Source: Pseudomonadales bacterium (GTDB lineage Bacteria; Pseudomonadota; Gammaproteobacteria; Pseudomonadales; Azotimanducaceae). Taken from it: a stretch of 64,000 nt of DNA. Shown here in pieces: positions 53,402 to 62,330 of the stretch. The notes under the pieces were generated by a model. That model had not been told where the DNA came from. It made no database searches and was given only the letters and a program-made list of their open reading frames with translations. Each line of letters starts with the position of its first letter. Positions within the stretch are counted from its first letter, which is position 1. The position numbers were made by a program, and so were the translations under genes. The stretch covers positions 1 through 64,000 of the forward strand of contig JANQJA010000009.1 of assembly GCA_028281885.1 (NCBI GenBank). The letters run 5' to 3'.

Positions 53402-56314
53402 ATGGGCGAATTCGAGAGTGCGGTAGCGGAGATCGCTCGTTATCATGAGCCAACCGCCGAGTCCTATCGGCGCGTTGCGGAATCTCTTCAAACAACGCTC
53501 AACAGGGCAGATTTCGATACCTGGTCCGGATGTGTCGTTGCCATCGCGGCCAGTGGCTGGCATGGCTACGAACCTGCTGAACTTTATCTGTCGCTTTCAG
53601 AAATGCTGCTGGCCCGCGCAGGCGTCGATCGATTGCTCCGTTCCGGTCAGTTCGGGGTCCACCTGTCCGGTCACTCCCAGGAGCCGGCAGCGATCTATTT
53701 CAGCGAGCTTGAGAGGTTGCTCAAGGCCGATCGTGTAGACCGGGTTGATCTGCTGGAAGATGGTGCCGGCAAGATCAGGGACAGATTTCCCTATGCATCG
53801 AGTTTGCTGACAGAATTTCTTCGAGCCGGATTCGAACGCGCCAGTCGTGATGATCTGGAGAACTGGGCGCGAGTCATGGAGCGAGTGATCCTTGAGCGAG
53901 ATGTGTTGCTCGGATTTCTCGATGCCAGCCGCAGCACCGCCCTGTCATGGCATTTCATTGAAACACTTTATCGGGACAATGCTTCGGCGGCGATTGCTGT
54001 TGTGGGTAGTGCGGGTGCCCTGCAGGGTCTGGTGGATGATCCGGCGTTTGAGGCGCTTGCGCTTAGATTCGCACGGACTGAAGAATCAATCGAAGCGTGG
54101 CTTGTTGCGCTGGAACAGTCCTGTGTCGAGTTGGCGCCACCTGAGCGGGAAATTCTGTGGCGATTGCAGGAGCTGCTGCCGGTGCCCTCGATGGCCTGCT
54201 CGTTGATCTCGGTGATTGACCAGTTGCCACTTGACGAGCCTGACGTTGTCATTGGCTGGCTTCGGCAGGCGGATTCACTGATTGATGGTGATCCAGAGAG
54301 AGCACAGGGCTATCTCGCGCTGGAGTCATCCGGATCATTGGAAACACTCGCGCGTCTTCGCGGTCAGGTAAATCTGGCGGATATTCAGCGAGTACTGCAG
54401 TTGATCACTGAAGCGATCACCGGCGGCCGTCTGGCAGTTGAGGCCTTGCCGGTGGAGGTCGACGGTTTTCGTCATTTGCCAATGACCGATGGCCTTGCGG
54501 TCAGGTTGCCCTCGTCGATGACGCAGTATCCGGATCGGGCAACCAACTTCCAGTTGTTCAAGGTCTCGTTGCTTCACCAGCTCGGCTACTATGAGTTTGG
54601 TACCTTTGCATTCGGTACCGGTGCACAAGCGGTTTTTCGGCGCCACTTTGGCCAGTATGACGATCCGGTGCTGGCGCGGACCCTGTTCCAGATTCTTGAG
54701 GACGCTCGGGTCGATTGGGCGCTTGCCCGTCGTTATCGCGGCGTTGGCGTATGGCTTCAGAAGTTCAAGTCCGATGCCGGAAAAGCGCTACATACCGATT
54801 CCTCATGTTTGCGGGATCGGTATCTGGCGGGGTTGCTGTTGCTGAGCCTGGATGAGCAACCAGGAGGAGACCTGGTGAGCCTGCCCGGTTTTACGGAGTT
54901 GACTGCCGCAATCGATGCCCTTAGATCCCCCGAGGCTACCATCGAACAGACGCTCGCTGCCCTCGCTGTCTGTTATCGGGTTGTCAGCGATGGCAGCGAG
55001 ATTCAGCTGATCGCAGCGGATGAGGACAGCAACCCGAGCGGGGATGCGTTCAGTACGGAGATTCTGTTTAGAGGTGTGCTGGAACCGGATCGGGTGCGGA
55101 TCAATCAGATGCTCATGGATCTTGATGAGCAGGAAATCGAGTTCTCGGACGAGAGCAGCGACATGCTGGATCTGTCTGGCGACGTTGATCCTGACAATAT
55201 GCGGGTTGAACAGCTCAGAAGAGATGATGTCCAGAACGCCATTGGCACTTTGATTGCTGATGGTCCTGTGGAGGGTGAACCGAGTGCGGCAACAGATGAT
55301 GAACTGGATGTGTTTCGTGGTCTGCTTGAACAGGAAAGCACGACGCGTCAGCACCTGGCGTTTGAGTATGATGAATGGGACTGTGTCATTGAGGACTATC
55401 GCAGGCGATGGTGCACGCTATTTGAAACGAAGGATCTTGATGAAGACAGGGAGTTCGTTGACGTGGTTGAGCGAGATCTGAAAGCCGTTAGCACCAGGGT
55501 TCGCCGTCAGCTGGCGCATCTCAGGCCAGAGTTACTGCGCAAGGTGAAAGGCGTTGACGATGGTGAAGACCTGGATCTTGAAAGGACGATTGAGGCAGTG
55601 GTTGATCGCCGTTCCGGGCAGAGTCCGGGTGATCGAATCTATGTACAGCGCCTGCGGCAGGATCGGGACGTAGCCGCGCTGTTTCTGCTCGATATGAGCG
55701 CTTCAACCGACGACCGAATCGTCGTTGAGGGCGAGGAGCAGGGCGGCGACCAGAACGGCGAAGAGAACGGAAAAGAGCACTTGCAGAAACGCATCATTGA
55801 TATTGAGAAAGAAGCCGCTCTCCTGATGGCAACTTCGCTCGAAACCCTGGGGGATACCTATTCGATCTGTGGTTTTTCCGGGTATGGACGTGAACAGGTG
55901 GATTTCCATGTCTGCAAGGATTTTCGTGAACGCCTGACCGAACAGGCCAAGGCGCGCATCGGCGGCATCAGACCCTGTCGCAGCACCCGCATGGGTCCGG
56001 CCATCAGGCACGCCTCGATGCGACTCAGTCAGACGGAAGCCCGAACCAAGGCACTGATTATCATCAGCGATGGCTATCCGCAGGACCATGACTATGGCAA
56101 GGACCGTAACAGCCGGGAATACGGTATCAGGGATACCACCATGGCGCTGACGGAAGCACGCCGACTGGGCGTCATGCCATTTTGCCTGACGGTCGATCCT
56201 TCGGGTCATGATTACCTTCGGGAGATGTGTCCCGATCAGCAGTACATGGTGATCCAGCAGATCGATCAGTTGCCTGATGCGCTATCGAAGGTTTATCGCA
56301 GTCTGACCGCCTGA
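53402..56314 (+). CDS. NorD/CbbO-like VWA domain protein
   Basis: The 970-residue cytosolic protein has a long alpha-helical N-terminal part, a middle segment (HFGQYDDPVLARTLFQILEDARVDW) typical of CbbO/NorD, an acidic linker and a C-terminal von Willebrand A domain with the MIDAS sequence LLDMSAST near residue 764. It is longer than many CbbO/NorD proteins. Together with the NorQ-like gene it forms a metal-handling or remodelling pair for an unidentified client. The next gene is a TPP enzyme 74 bases on. Confidence 0.92.
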   Translation: MGEFESAVAEIARYHEPTAESYRRVAESLQTTLNRADFDTWSGCVVAIAASGWHGYEPAELYLSLSEMLLARAGVDRLLRSGQFGVHLSGHSQEPAAIYFSELERLLKADRVDRVDLLEDGAGKIRDRFPYASSLLTEFLRAGFERASRDDLENWARVMERVILERDVLLGFLDASRSTALSWHFIETLYRDNASAAIAVVGSAGALQGLVDDPAFEALALRFARTEESIEAWLVALEQSCVELAPPEREILWRLQELLPVPSMACSLISVIDQLPLDEPDVVIGWLRQADSLIDGDPERAQGYLALESSGSLETLARLRGQVNLADIQRVLQLITEAITGGRLAVEALPVEVDGFRHLPMTDGLAVRLPSSMTQYPDRATNFQLFKVSLLHQLGYYEFGTFAFGTGAQAVFRRHFGQYDDPVLARTLFQILEDARVDWALARRYRGVGVWLQKFKSDAGKALHTDSSCLRDRYLAGLLLLSLDEQPGGDLVSLPGFTELTAAIDALRSPEATIEQTLAALAVCYRVVSDGSEIQLIAADEDSNPSGDAFSTEILFRGVLEPDRVRINQMLMDLDEQEIEFSDESSDMLDLSGDVDPDNMRVEQLRRDDVQNAIGTLIADGPVEGEPSAATDDELDVFRGLLEQESTTRQHLAFEYDEWDCVIEDYRRRWCTLFETKDLDEDREFVDVVERDLKAVSTRVRRQLAHLRPELLRKVKGVDDGEDLDLERTIEAVVDRRSGQSPGDRIYVQRLRQDRDVAALFLLDMSASTDDRIVVEGEEQGGDQNGEENGKEHLQKRIIDIEKEAALLMATSLETLGDTYSICGFSGYGREQVDFHVCKDFRERLTEQAKARIGGIRPCRSTRMGPAIRHASMRLSQTEARTKALIIISDGYPQDHDYGKDRNSREYGIRDTTMALTEARRLGVMPFCLTVDPSGHDYLREMCPDQQYMVIQQIDQLPDALSKVYRSLTA

Positions 56315-56388
56315 GCCTGGTCAGCGGGATAGCCGCTGCCGGGTGAGTGAACTATGCTTGGCGCTGCTGTATCGAGAGGAGACTTGTG

Positions 56389-58002
56389 ATGCCCGTTACT
56401 GGCGGAGATATTGTCTATCGAACATTGATAGCCGCTGGCGTTGAACACGTATTTGGCATTGTCAGTGTTCATAACATTCCCATCTACGATGCGATTCTTC
56501 GCAGCGGCGGCATCAAACCCATTGATGTGCGCCACGAGCAGGGTGCGCTGCATGCTGCCGACGGTTATGCCAGGGCCACCGGAAAGCTGGGGGTTGCAAT
56601 TACCAGTACCGGGCCCGGTGCCACCAACGGCATGACAGGGTTGTTTGAAGCAGGATTCGCATCGTCGCCCGTGTTGATGATAACGGGGCAGACAGAGACT
56701 GGTGATTACGGCAAGGGAAGAGGCGTGCTGCATGAAGCGGAACAACAGTTGCCCATGCTGCGCACCATTGCACGAGCGGTAGCGAGTCCGCGCCGCACAG
56801 AAGATATCGCCGGTGAACTCAGTTCCGTGATCAGGAACATCATGACGGGGCGGCCACAGCCTGGTGCGATCGAGATACCGGTAGATCTTCAATATGCGGA
56901 AATTGAAGCGCCAACGGTGGATATTCTGTCGGGCGCCGCCATCGAGCCGGAAGCGTCGGCCGTGCAAGCGGCGGGCGAATGTATCGCGGCGTCGAGTCGC
57001 CGCATCATTATTGCTGGTGGCGGTGTTATCCGGTCGGGTGCTTCTCAGGCGCTCGTATCGTTGGCGGAGTTACTGGGTGCGCCGGTGTTCACCACCATCA
57101 ATGGGCGCGGCGCCATACCTGAAGATCATCCACTCAGTGCCGGCGCCTTTACCTTTCAATGCAGACGGGCCATCGAGAACGCCGAAACTGTCATTGCCAT
57201 TGGTACGAGGTTTCAGTCAGCCAACACCGGGAACGGAGCGCTTCAACTGCCGGGCAAGCTGGTCCATGTGGATGCGGACCCTCACATGCTGGGGCTGAAC
57301 TATCGTCCCGAGGTGGCGATCGCCGGTGACGCCGGACTTACCATGGCAGCGTTGATGGACGCCGGCAATTTCGAGCGCGGGGACCAAGCGTTTACGACGT
57401 CTGTGCTGGACGCGGCAGAAGAGATGCGCCAGGGGATACGGGAGCGGATGGGACCTGACTTTGAGGCCATCATGGACTCGATTCGTGCGGCGCTCCCAGG
57501 CACCGGTCACATCGTGAGGGACGCCACCATACCTGCTTACGTCTGGGGTAATTCGTTGATTCCCATCCTGGGTCCCCGCACTTCCCATCACAGTACCTCG
57601 GCGGCGATAGGGCCGGGGCTGCCGCTGGCGATCGGTGCCGCGATCGGCACCGGTGAGAAGGCAGTGGTCATCCAGGGGGACGGCGGATTCATGCTTAACC
57701 TGTCGGAATTGGCGACGGCGGTTCAGTACCAGGTACCGGTGATTGTCTGTCTGTTCAACGATCGCGGCTATGGCATCCTCCGACGGATCCAGTCCGCGCG
57801 ATTCGATGGCCGCATGACGGGCGTTGACCTGGCAACACCGGATTTCGTCAAGCTCGCCGAGGCGATGGGTATGAAGGGCATCCGGGTCAAGGGCAGGGAA
57901 GCATTCGCCCCGGCGTTTGACGAGGCCCTGAACGTACCGGGACCGGTGCTGCTCGATATCGATGCGAATTCACTGGCGCGTATGAAGATGGGGGGTGGAT
58001 AG
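56389..58002 (+). CDS. Thiamine diphosphate-dependent enzyme (acetolactate synthase-like)
   Basis: From the ATG at 56389 (GAGGAG upstream) the protein has 537 residues with the three-domain layout: Pyr domain with catalytic Glu in DVRHEQGALHAADGYARAT, central DHS-like domain, and PP domain with the Mg-TPP motif GDGGFMLNLSELATAVQYQ...NDRGYG. It resembles acetolactate synthase-like decarboxylases or carboligases of uncertain substrate; there is no small regulatory subunit gene (ilvN/ilvH) adjacent. Its stop overlaps the start of the PdxA-like gene, so the two are coupled. Confidence 0.9.
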   Translation: MPVTGGDIVYRTLIAAGVEHVFGIVSVHNIPIYDAILRSGGIKPIDVRHEQGALHAADGYARATGKLGVAITSTGPGATNGMTGLFEAGFASSPVLMITGQTETGDYGKGRGVLHEAEQQLPMLRTIARAVASPRRTEDIAGELSSVIRNIMTGRPQPGAIEIPVDLQYAEIEAPTVDILSGAAIEPEASAVQAAGECIAASSRRIIIAGGGVIRSGASQALVSLAELLGAPVFTTINGRGAIPEDHPLSAGAFTFQCRRAIENAETVIAIGTRFQSANTGNGALQLPGKLVHVDADPHMLGLNYRPEVAIAGDAGLTMAALMDAGNFERGDQAFTTSVLDAAEEMRQGIRERMGPDFEAIMDSIRAALPGTGHIVRDATIPAYVWGNSLIPILGPRTSHHSTSAAIGPGLPLAIGAAIGTGEKAVVIQGDGGFMLNLSELATAVQYQVPVIVCLFNDRGYGILRRIQSARFDGRMTGVDLATPDFVKLAEAMGMKGIRVKGREAFAPAFDEALNVPGPVLLDIDANSLARMKMGGG

Positions 58003-58997
58003 TGAAGCCGGTTCTGGCGGTGACCATGGGAGATCCTGCGGGGATCGGCGCGGAGATTGTCGTCAAGGCGCTGAGCCAGTCCTCGGTCTATGAGCGAGCA
58101 CAACCCTTTGTCATTGGCAGCGCCGACTGTCTGCGCCGGGCGATGGCGCAGACGGGTATCGAGCTCTCTGTCTCCACCATGGCGGCCCTGTCCGATCTCC
58201 GTGAAGCCAGTGAATTGCAGGTGATGGAGGGCGCCCCGTTTGACGTAGACACGCTGGAGATGGGTACGGTATCTGCCGACTGCGGTCGGGCGGCAGTGGG
58301 TTACTTTGAGTCGGCAGTCAATATGGCGCTCAAAGGGGACATCCAGGGGGTAGTGACCTGTCCCATCAACAAGGAAGCAGTCCATGCGGCAGGTTTTCAC
58401 GGCGACATTGGCCATCAGGAAATTCTTGCGCGCATGACCGGCGCGGAACTGACCGCGACCATGCTGATGACGCGGGGATTGAAGGTGGCGCATCTGTCGA
58501 CACACAAGTCACTGGCGGAAGCGGTCGCCTATGTACGAAAGCCCATTGTGATCGAGAAGGTGCGGCTGACCGCAGATTGCATGCGATTCTGGATGGGCGC
58601 CGAACCACGCATTGCGGTTGCGGCTCTGAATCCCCATGGTGGCGAAGGTGGCATGCTTGGCAGGGAGGAAATCGACGAACTGGCCCCTGCCGTGTCGGAA
58701 CTGAGCGAACTCGGATTCGATGTGACCGGTCCGCTGCCGGCAGATTCGGTGTTCTATCGGGCGATCAACGGCGAATTCGATGCGGTGCTTGCGCTCTACC
58801 ATGATCAGGGACATATCGCCATCAAGGTTCACAACTTTGAGGAGAGCATTACGGCGACCATGGGTATCCCCTTTATCAGAACGTCAGTCGATCATGGCAC
58901 GGCGTTTGATATTGCGGGGCAGAACCGGGCCAATGCGGATGGGCTGGGTCGGGCAATCGATGCTGCTATCGACATGATGAACGGGACCTTGAGGTAG
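58002..58997 (+). CDS. PdxA family 4-phospho-hydroxyacid dehydrogenase, PdxA2-like
   Basis: The 331-residue protein (GTG start overlapping the preceding stop) has the PdxA opening TMGDPAGIGAEIVVKAL and metal-binding histidines, including FHGDIGHQE and YHDQGHIAIKVHN. The HDQGHI wording, with DHGTAFDIAGQ, matches the PdxA2/D-threonate 4-phosphate dehydrogenase branch, not biosynthetic PdxA (HDQGLPVLK). It probably does an oxidative decarboxylation of a phosphorylated hydroxyacid. The coupled TPP enzyme suggests a shared catabolic pathway. No DUF1537 kinase is nearby. Confidence 0.88.
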   Translation: MKPVLAVTMGDPAGIGAEIVVKALSQSSVYERAQPFVIGSADCLRRAMAQTGIELSVSTMAALSDLREASELQVMEGAPFDVDTLEMGTVSADCGRAAVGYFESAVNMALKGDIQGVVTCPINKEAVHAAGFHGDIGHQEILARMTGAELTATMLMTRGLKVAHLSTHKSLAEAVAYVRKPIVIEKVRLTADCMRFWMGAEPRIAVAALNPHGGEGGMLGREEIDELAPAVSELSELGFDVTGPLPADSVFYRAINGEFDAVLALYHDQGHIAIKVHNFEESITATMGIPFIRTSVDHGTAFDIAGQNRANADGLGRAIDAAIDMMNGTLR

Positions 58998-59004
58998 CTG
59001 GTTT

Positions 59005-59706
59005 GTGACCTGGTTTGTCGGGACGAGCGGGTTCAGCTACAAGCCCTGGAAAGGAACCTTCTATCCTGAAGGCATCAAGGATAGCGAGATGCTCGCGTAC
59101 TACTCCACACGACTTGGTTCGGTGGAGATCAATAATACTTTCTATCGAATGCCCCGAACTGAGGTTATCGCTAACTGGGCATCTGACGTGCCCGCGTCAT
59201 TCAGATTTGTTATCAAGGCATCGCGACGCATTACCCATTTCAAGCGGCTGAAAGAGGCTGGCGAGCTGGTGGACTACCTCGCGAAGGCGACCGATGCCCT
59301 TGAGGACAAGCTCGGTGCAGTATTGTTTCAGCTACCGCCGAACATGCGGGCCGACCTTGAGCGCTTGCGTACATTCATCGATCTGCTGCCACAGAAGATG
59401 CCAGTCGTTTTTGAATTTCGGCATGCCTCCTGGTTTGAGGAAGAGGTCTACGACTGCCTGCGGGAGCGCCGCATCGCAATCTGCCATGCGGATGACGAAG
59501 CCCGGGACCTGCCGCTGGTTTCAACGGCGAACTGGGGTTATCTGCGGTTGCGCCGTCCTGAATACACGCAGACAGAGCTCAAGCAGTGGAAACAACGGAT
59601 TGATGAGCTTGGCTGGGAGACCGGCTTTGTATTCTTCAAGCATGAGGATGAAGGACGTGGTCCCGAGTTCGCGCTGACTTTCCAGCAACTGACGGCGGCC
59701 GCCTAG
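59005..59706 (+). CDS. DUF72 family protein
   Basis: The 233-residue protein (GTG start, GAGGT upstream) opens WFVGTSGFSYKPWKGTFYPEG and includes the conserved YSTRLGSVEINNTFYRMP and FEFRHASWF, hallmarks of DUF72 (YecE-like). It is a TIM-barrel-like fold of unknown function in most bacteria. Its stop overlaps the stop of the convergent reductase gene (CTAG). It lies 7 bases after the PdxA-like gene and may be the last gene of that operon. Confidence 0.88.
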   Translation: MTWFVGTSGFSYKPWKGTFYPEGIKDSEMLAYYSTRLGSVEINNTFYRMPRTEVIANWASDVPASFRFVIKASRRITHFKRLKEAGELVDYLAKATDALEDKLGAVLFQLPPNMRADLERLRTFIDLLPQKMPVVFEFRHASWFEEEVYDCLRERRIAICHADDEARDLPLVSTANWGYLRLRRPEYTQTELKQWKQRIDELGWETGFVFFKHEDEGRGPEFALTFQQLTAAA

Positions 59707-60689
59707 GTTGAGAACGCCGTAACTTTCGCAAGTACTTCATCGACGTGATAGTGGCCGGGTGCATGTCCGCCGTGGGCAAGCTCGTTGGCCAGTACACAAA
59801 GCATCCGATTGGCTGGTGTCGGTATGTTGTGAACCTTGCCGAGCATGCAAATCTCCCCGTTCAGGAAGTCCGCTTCAATGTCGGGAGATCCCCGTTGCAG
59901 GCTTTGCCAGGATGAGGACGCAGCGTAGGCCTCGCCGTCGATCTCGCCGCGGATCATGCCCTGAAGTCGTTCCTGGACTTCGTCGCGTGTCGTGAGCTCG
60001 ATACCGGCTGCGTCGAAACAGGCGAGTGCCTCTGCCCGAACTCTGGACATGACCTGTCGACCACTCTCGCTATTGGCGTCCTGATAGCCACACACTGCCT
60101 GCAGTGCGTTGCCGAGGTTTCTCAGTAACTTCGCATATTTCCAGCGCATGGGTTGATCGATGGCGCGCGCTTTCAGCCCGGCGCGGGTCAGGTCATCACA
60201 ATACTGCGTCACCGTGGCATCGATGCCCATCGGGAAGCGGCCGGCATCCAGTACCGCGCCCGCGCCTGTCATCGGGTGCAGCACTTCTCCCGGGTTGAGG
60301 TGGGTCGCCGGCATCCAGATCATCTGCGCGTAGACATGCTCGAACCGGCGCGAGGCGAGGGATTCATTGGCAACTCCATTCTGTGCGCAAAACAGTGGGA
60401 TGTCAGCTGGCGCGTGCATAGCGAGGTCGTTGAGCGCGGCAGACGCTTGCTGCGATTTCACCGTCAAAACAACGACGTCATCCGGTGTGAACGCAATCTC
60501 CCTGGGGTGGGAGACCGCTTCAATCGGTAATATCTCATCCACTTCGGGGTTGCGATAGCGGAGTCCGCGGGACTGAATTACCTCGAGGTGCTCACCGCGG
60601 GCAATCAGCAAGACCTGGCAGTTGGCCATGAATAACCGGGCGCCAATCGTGCCTCCGACTGCGCCCGCACCGTAAATGATGTATCTCAT
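59703..60689 (-). CDS. 2-dehydropantoate 2-reductase-like oxidoreductase
   Basis: The 328-residue protein has the Rossmann motif IYGAGAVGGTIGARL and the ketopantoate reductase C-terminal helical domain (WKYAKLLRNLGNALQAVCGYQ, with a Lys at the active-site place). The family reduces ketopantoate to pantoate with NADPH, but many paralogues act on other 2-oxo acids. It stands alone on its strand, without panB or panC, so the substrate is not certain. Confidence 0.88.
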   Translation of the reverse strand: MRYIIYGAGAVGGTIGARLFMANCQVLLIARGEHLEVIQSRGLRYRNPEVDEILPIEAVSHPREIAFTPDDVVVLTVKSQQASAALNDLAMHAPADIPLFCAQNGVANESLASRRFEHVYAQMIWMPATHLNPGEVLHPMTGAGAVLDAGRFPMGIDATVTQYCDDLTRAGLKARAIDQPMRWKYAKLLRNLGNALQAVCGYQDANSESGRQVMSRVRAEALACFDAAGIELTTRDEVQERLQGMIRGEIDGEAYAASSSWQSLQRGSPDIEADFLNGEICMLGKVHNIPTPANRMLCVLANELAHGGHAPGHYHVDEVLAKVTAFST

Positions 60690-60788
60690 ACTGTTCCCGC
60701 TGGATCGTGGATGTTTATTTTCGCCAAGAAGGTTTGATACTGTTGGACCCTTGCCTAAGAGGGGCCAGAGCCGTTTACTGCACGATTA

Positions 60789-60810
60789 CTGCATTGTGTA
60801 TTGCATTGTG
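60789..60810. repeat. Short tandem repeat upstream of the acyl-CoA dehydrogenase gene
   Basis: TGCATTGTG occurs at 60790-60798 and 60802-60810, 12 bases apart, following a similar TACTGCACGA. The segment lies 65-85 bases before the acyl-CoA dehydrogenase start in the 185-base divergent spacer and could be a tandem operator. No regulator is linked. Confidence 0.4.
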
Positions 60811-60874
60811 CCATACCGACAGACAGCGCTTGCAATGATGCGCGTGCGGTTTTACTGATTCAGGAGTTAATAAG

Positions 60875-62002
60875 ATGCCGTTAGTTCTCAATGAAGAGCA
60901 GAACATGCTCAAGGATGCTGCCAAGGATTTCTGCAGCAACAATACGCCAATCTCACAGCTTCGCAAGCTGCGGGATGACAAGGCGGACAAGGGCTATGAC
61001 GAACAGGTCTGGCAACAGATGGTCGAGCTCGGCTGGGCTGGCATTGTGATTCCCGAAGACTTTGGCGGCGTCGGTTTTGGTTTCATGGGGCTTGGCGTGG
61101 TGCTGCAGGAATGTGGCCGGACGTTGACGGCGTCTCCGCTCTGGGCAACAGCCGTGGGTGCCGCGGGTATTCTTGAGGGCGGCAGCGATGCACATAAGGG
61201 TGAGCTGCTGCCGCTTGTGGCTGGCGGTGAACTGCTGCTTGCCACGGCCATCGAAGAAGGTCCGCATCACAATCCCTATGGTGTGGAAACGAAGGCCGAG
61301 AAGTCCGGGAGCGGTTACAAGGTTACCGGCAGCAAACGGTTTGTTGTCGATGGGCATGTCGCCAACAAGCTGATTGTGGTTGCTCGTAGCAGCGGCGGCG
61401 AGGGTGACCGGGATGGTATTACGCTGGTACTGGTTGACGGTGATACGGCTGGCGTCAATGTAACGCGAACCTTTATGGCAGACAGCCGTAATGCGGCCAA
61501 CATCGAGTTTTCCGGTGCTGAAGGTGTGCTGCTTGGCGAAGAAGGCAAGGGGGCGGATATTCTGGATAAGTTGCTGGATGTCGGACGCATACTGCTTTCA
61601 GCGGAAATGCTCGGTTCCTGTGAAGAGTGTTTTGAGCGGACTGTCGAATATCTCAAGACGCGCGAACAGTTTGGTGTGCCGATTGGCTCTTTCCAGGCAC
61701 TCAAGCATCGAGCGGCGCAGATGTTCTGTGAGATTGAATTGTCCAAGTCGGTTGTGCTCGAAGCGCTGACGGCACTCGATGAGAACTCCGACCAGATTCC
61801 TGAACTGGCCAGTCTGGCCAAATCACGTCTCAACGACACCTATAATCTGGTGAGCAGTGAAGGCATTCAGATGCATGGCGGTATTGGCATGACGGATGAG
61901 TTTGAGATTGGCTTTTACCTGAAGCGTGCCCGCGTCTGTGAGCACACGTTTGGTAACTCAGCGTTTCATCGTGATCGATACGGTGTCACCCAGGGTTACT
62001 GA
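60875..62002 (+). CDS. Acyl-CoA dehydrogenase family protein
   Basis: The 375-residue FAD enzyme (AGGAGT upstream of ATG) has the N-terminal helical domain, the beta domain (KVTGSKRFVVDGHVANKLIVVAR) and the C-terminal helices with LKTREQFGVPIGSFQALKHRAAQM and QMHGGIGMTDEFEIGFYLKRA. The usual catalytic stretch YEGTSQ is replaced by CEHTFGN, so the catalytic base is uncertain. Such divergent members can be one half of a heteromeric dehydrogenase, for example in sterol or aromatic side-chain oxidation. No partner gene is adjacent. Confidence 0.9.
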   Translation: MPLVLNEEQNMLKDAAKDFCSNNTPISQLRKLRDDKADKGYDEQVWQQMVELGWAGIVIPEDFGGVGFGFMGLGVVLQECGRTLTASPLWATAVGAAGILEGGSDAHKGELLPLVAGGELLLATAIEEGPHHNPYGVETKAEKSGSGYKVTGSKRFVVDGHVANKLIVVARSSGGEGDRDGITLVLVDGDTAGVNVTRTFMADSRNAANIEFSGAEGVLLGEEGKGADILDKLLDVGRILLSAEMLGSCEECFERTVEYLKTREQFGVPIGSFQALKHRAAQMFCEIELSKSVVLEALTALDENSDQIPELASLAKSRLNDTYNLVSSEGIQMHGGIGMTDEFEIGFYLKRARVCEHTFGNSAFHRDRYGVTQGY

Positions 62003-62330
62003 CACCAATACGTACGCCACGCACGTCGACTATATAAGCGCCCGTAAGCGCCTGCAGAAACGAGAAAGCCCTGCATCGCAGGGCTCCGGGTTGCACGTGT
62101 AATCCGTTTCCTCTCGTACGGTTGTCACCCGAGTCCCTGGCGGGGGATTTAACCTCGGTGCTATGTGTACGATGGCAGATGGATAATGTCTGCCTCCATG
62201 GCGTGGCCGTCACCACACCCGCATTTAACCCTACGCCTGTCGGTCTCGTTTGTTAAAGAACGATTCCTTCTGACAGCAGAGTCGTTATTGCCCGTAGCAA
62301 TAAAAGCGATCAGACCGGTCGGCGGGTCGG
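62003..62330. other. Gap of 328 bases, no gene seen
   Basis: The gap lies between the acyl-CoA dehydrogenase and the convergent beta-barrel gene. It holds a strong hairpin at 62067-62085, a GGCAGA/TCTGCC hairpin near 62174-62195, and TTATTGC-CCGTA-GCAATAA at 62285-62303. On the minus strand CGTTCTTTAAC (62252-62262) resembles a boxA element but no rRNA follows. It is probably a structured 3' region of the minus-strand transcript. Confidence 0.5.
62067..62085 (-). terminator. Probable terminator of the caspase/beta-barrel operon
   Basis: A perfect 8-bp stem AGCCCTGC/GCAGGGCT with a 3-base loop is followed on the minus strand by TTCTCGTTTC, a moderate T-rich tract. On the plus strand no T run follows. 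It lies 245 bases beyond the beta-barrel stop, so the message would have a long 3' tail. Confidence 0.55.

Noticed and set aside
62252-62262. CGTTCTTTAAC, a boxA-like motif on the minus strand
   Set aside because: No rRNA gene follows and the match is short, so it is probably chance.
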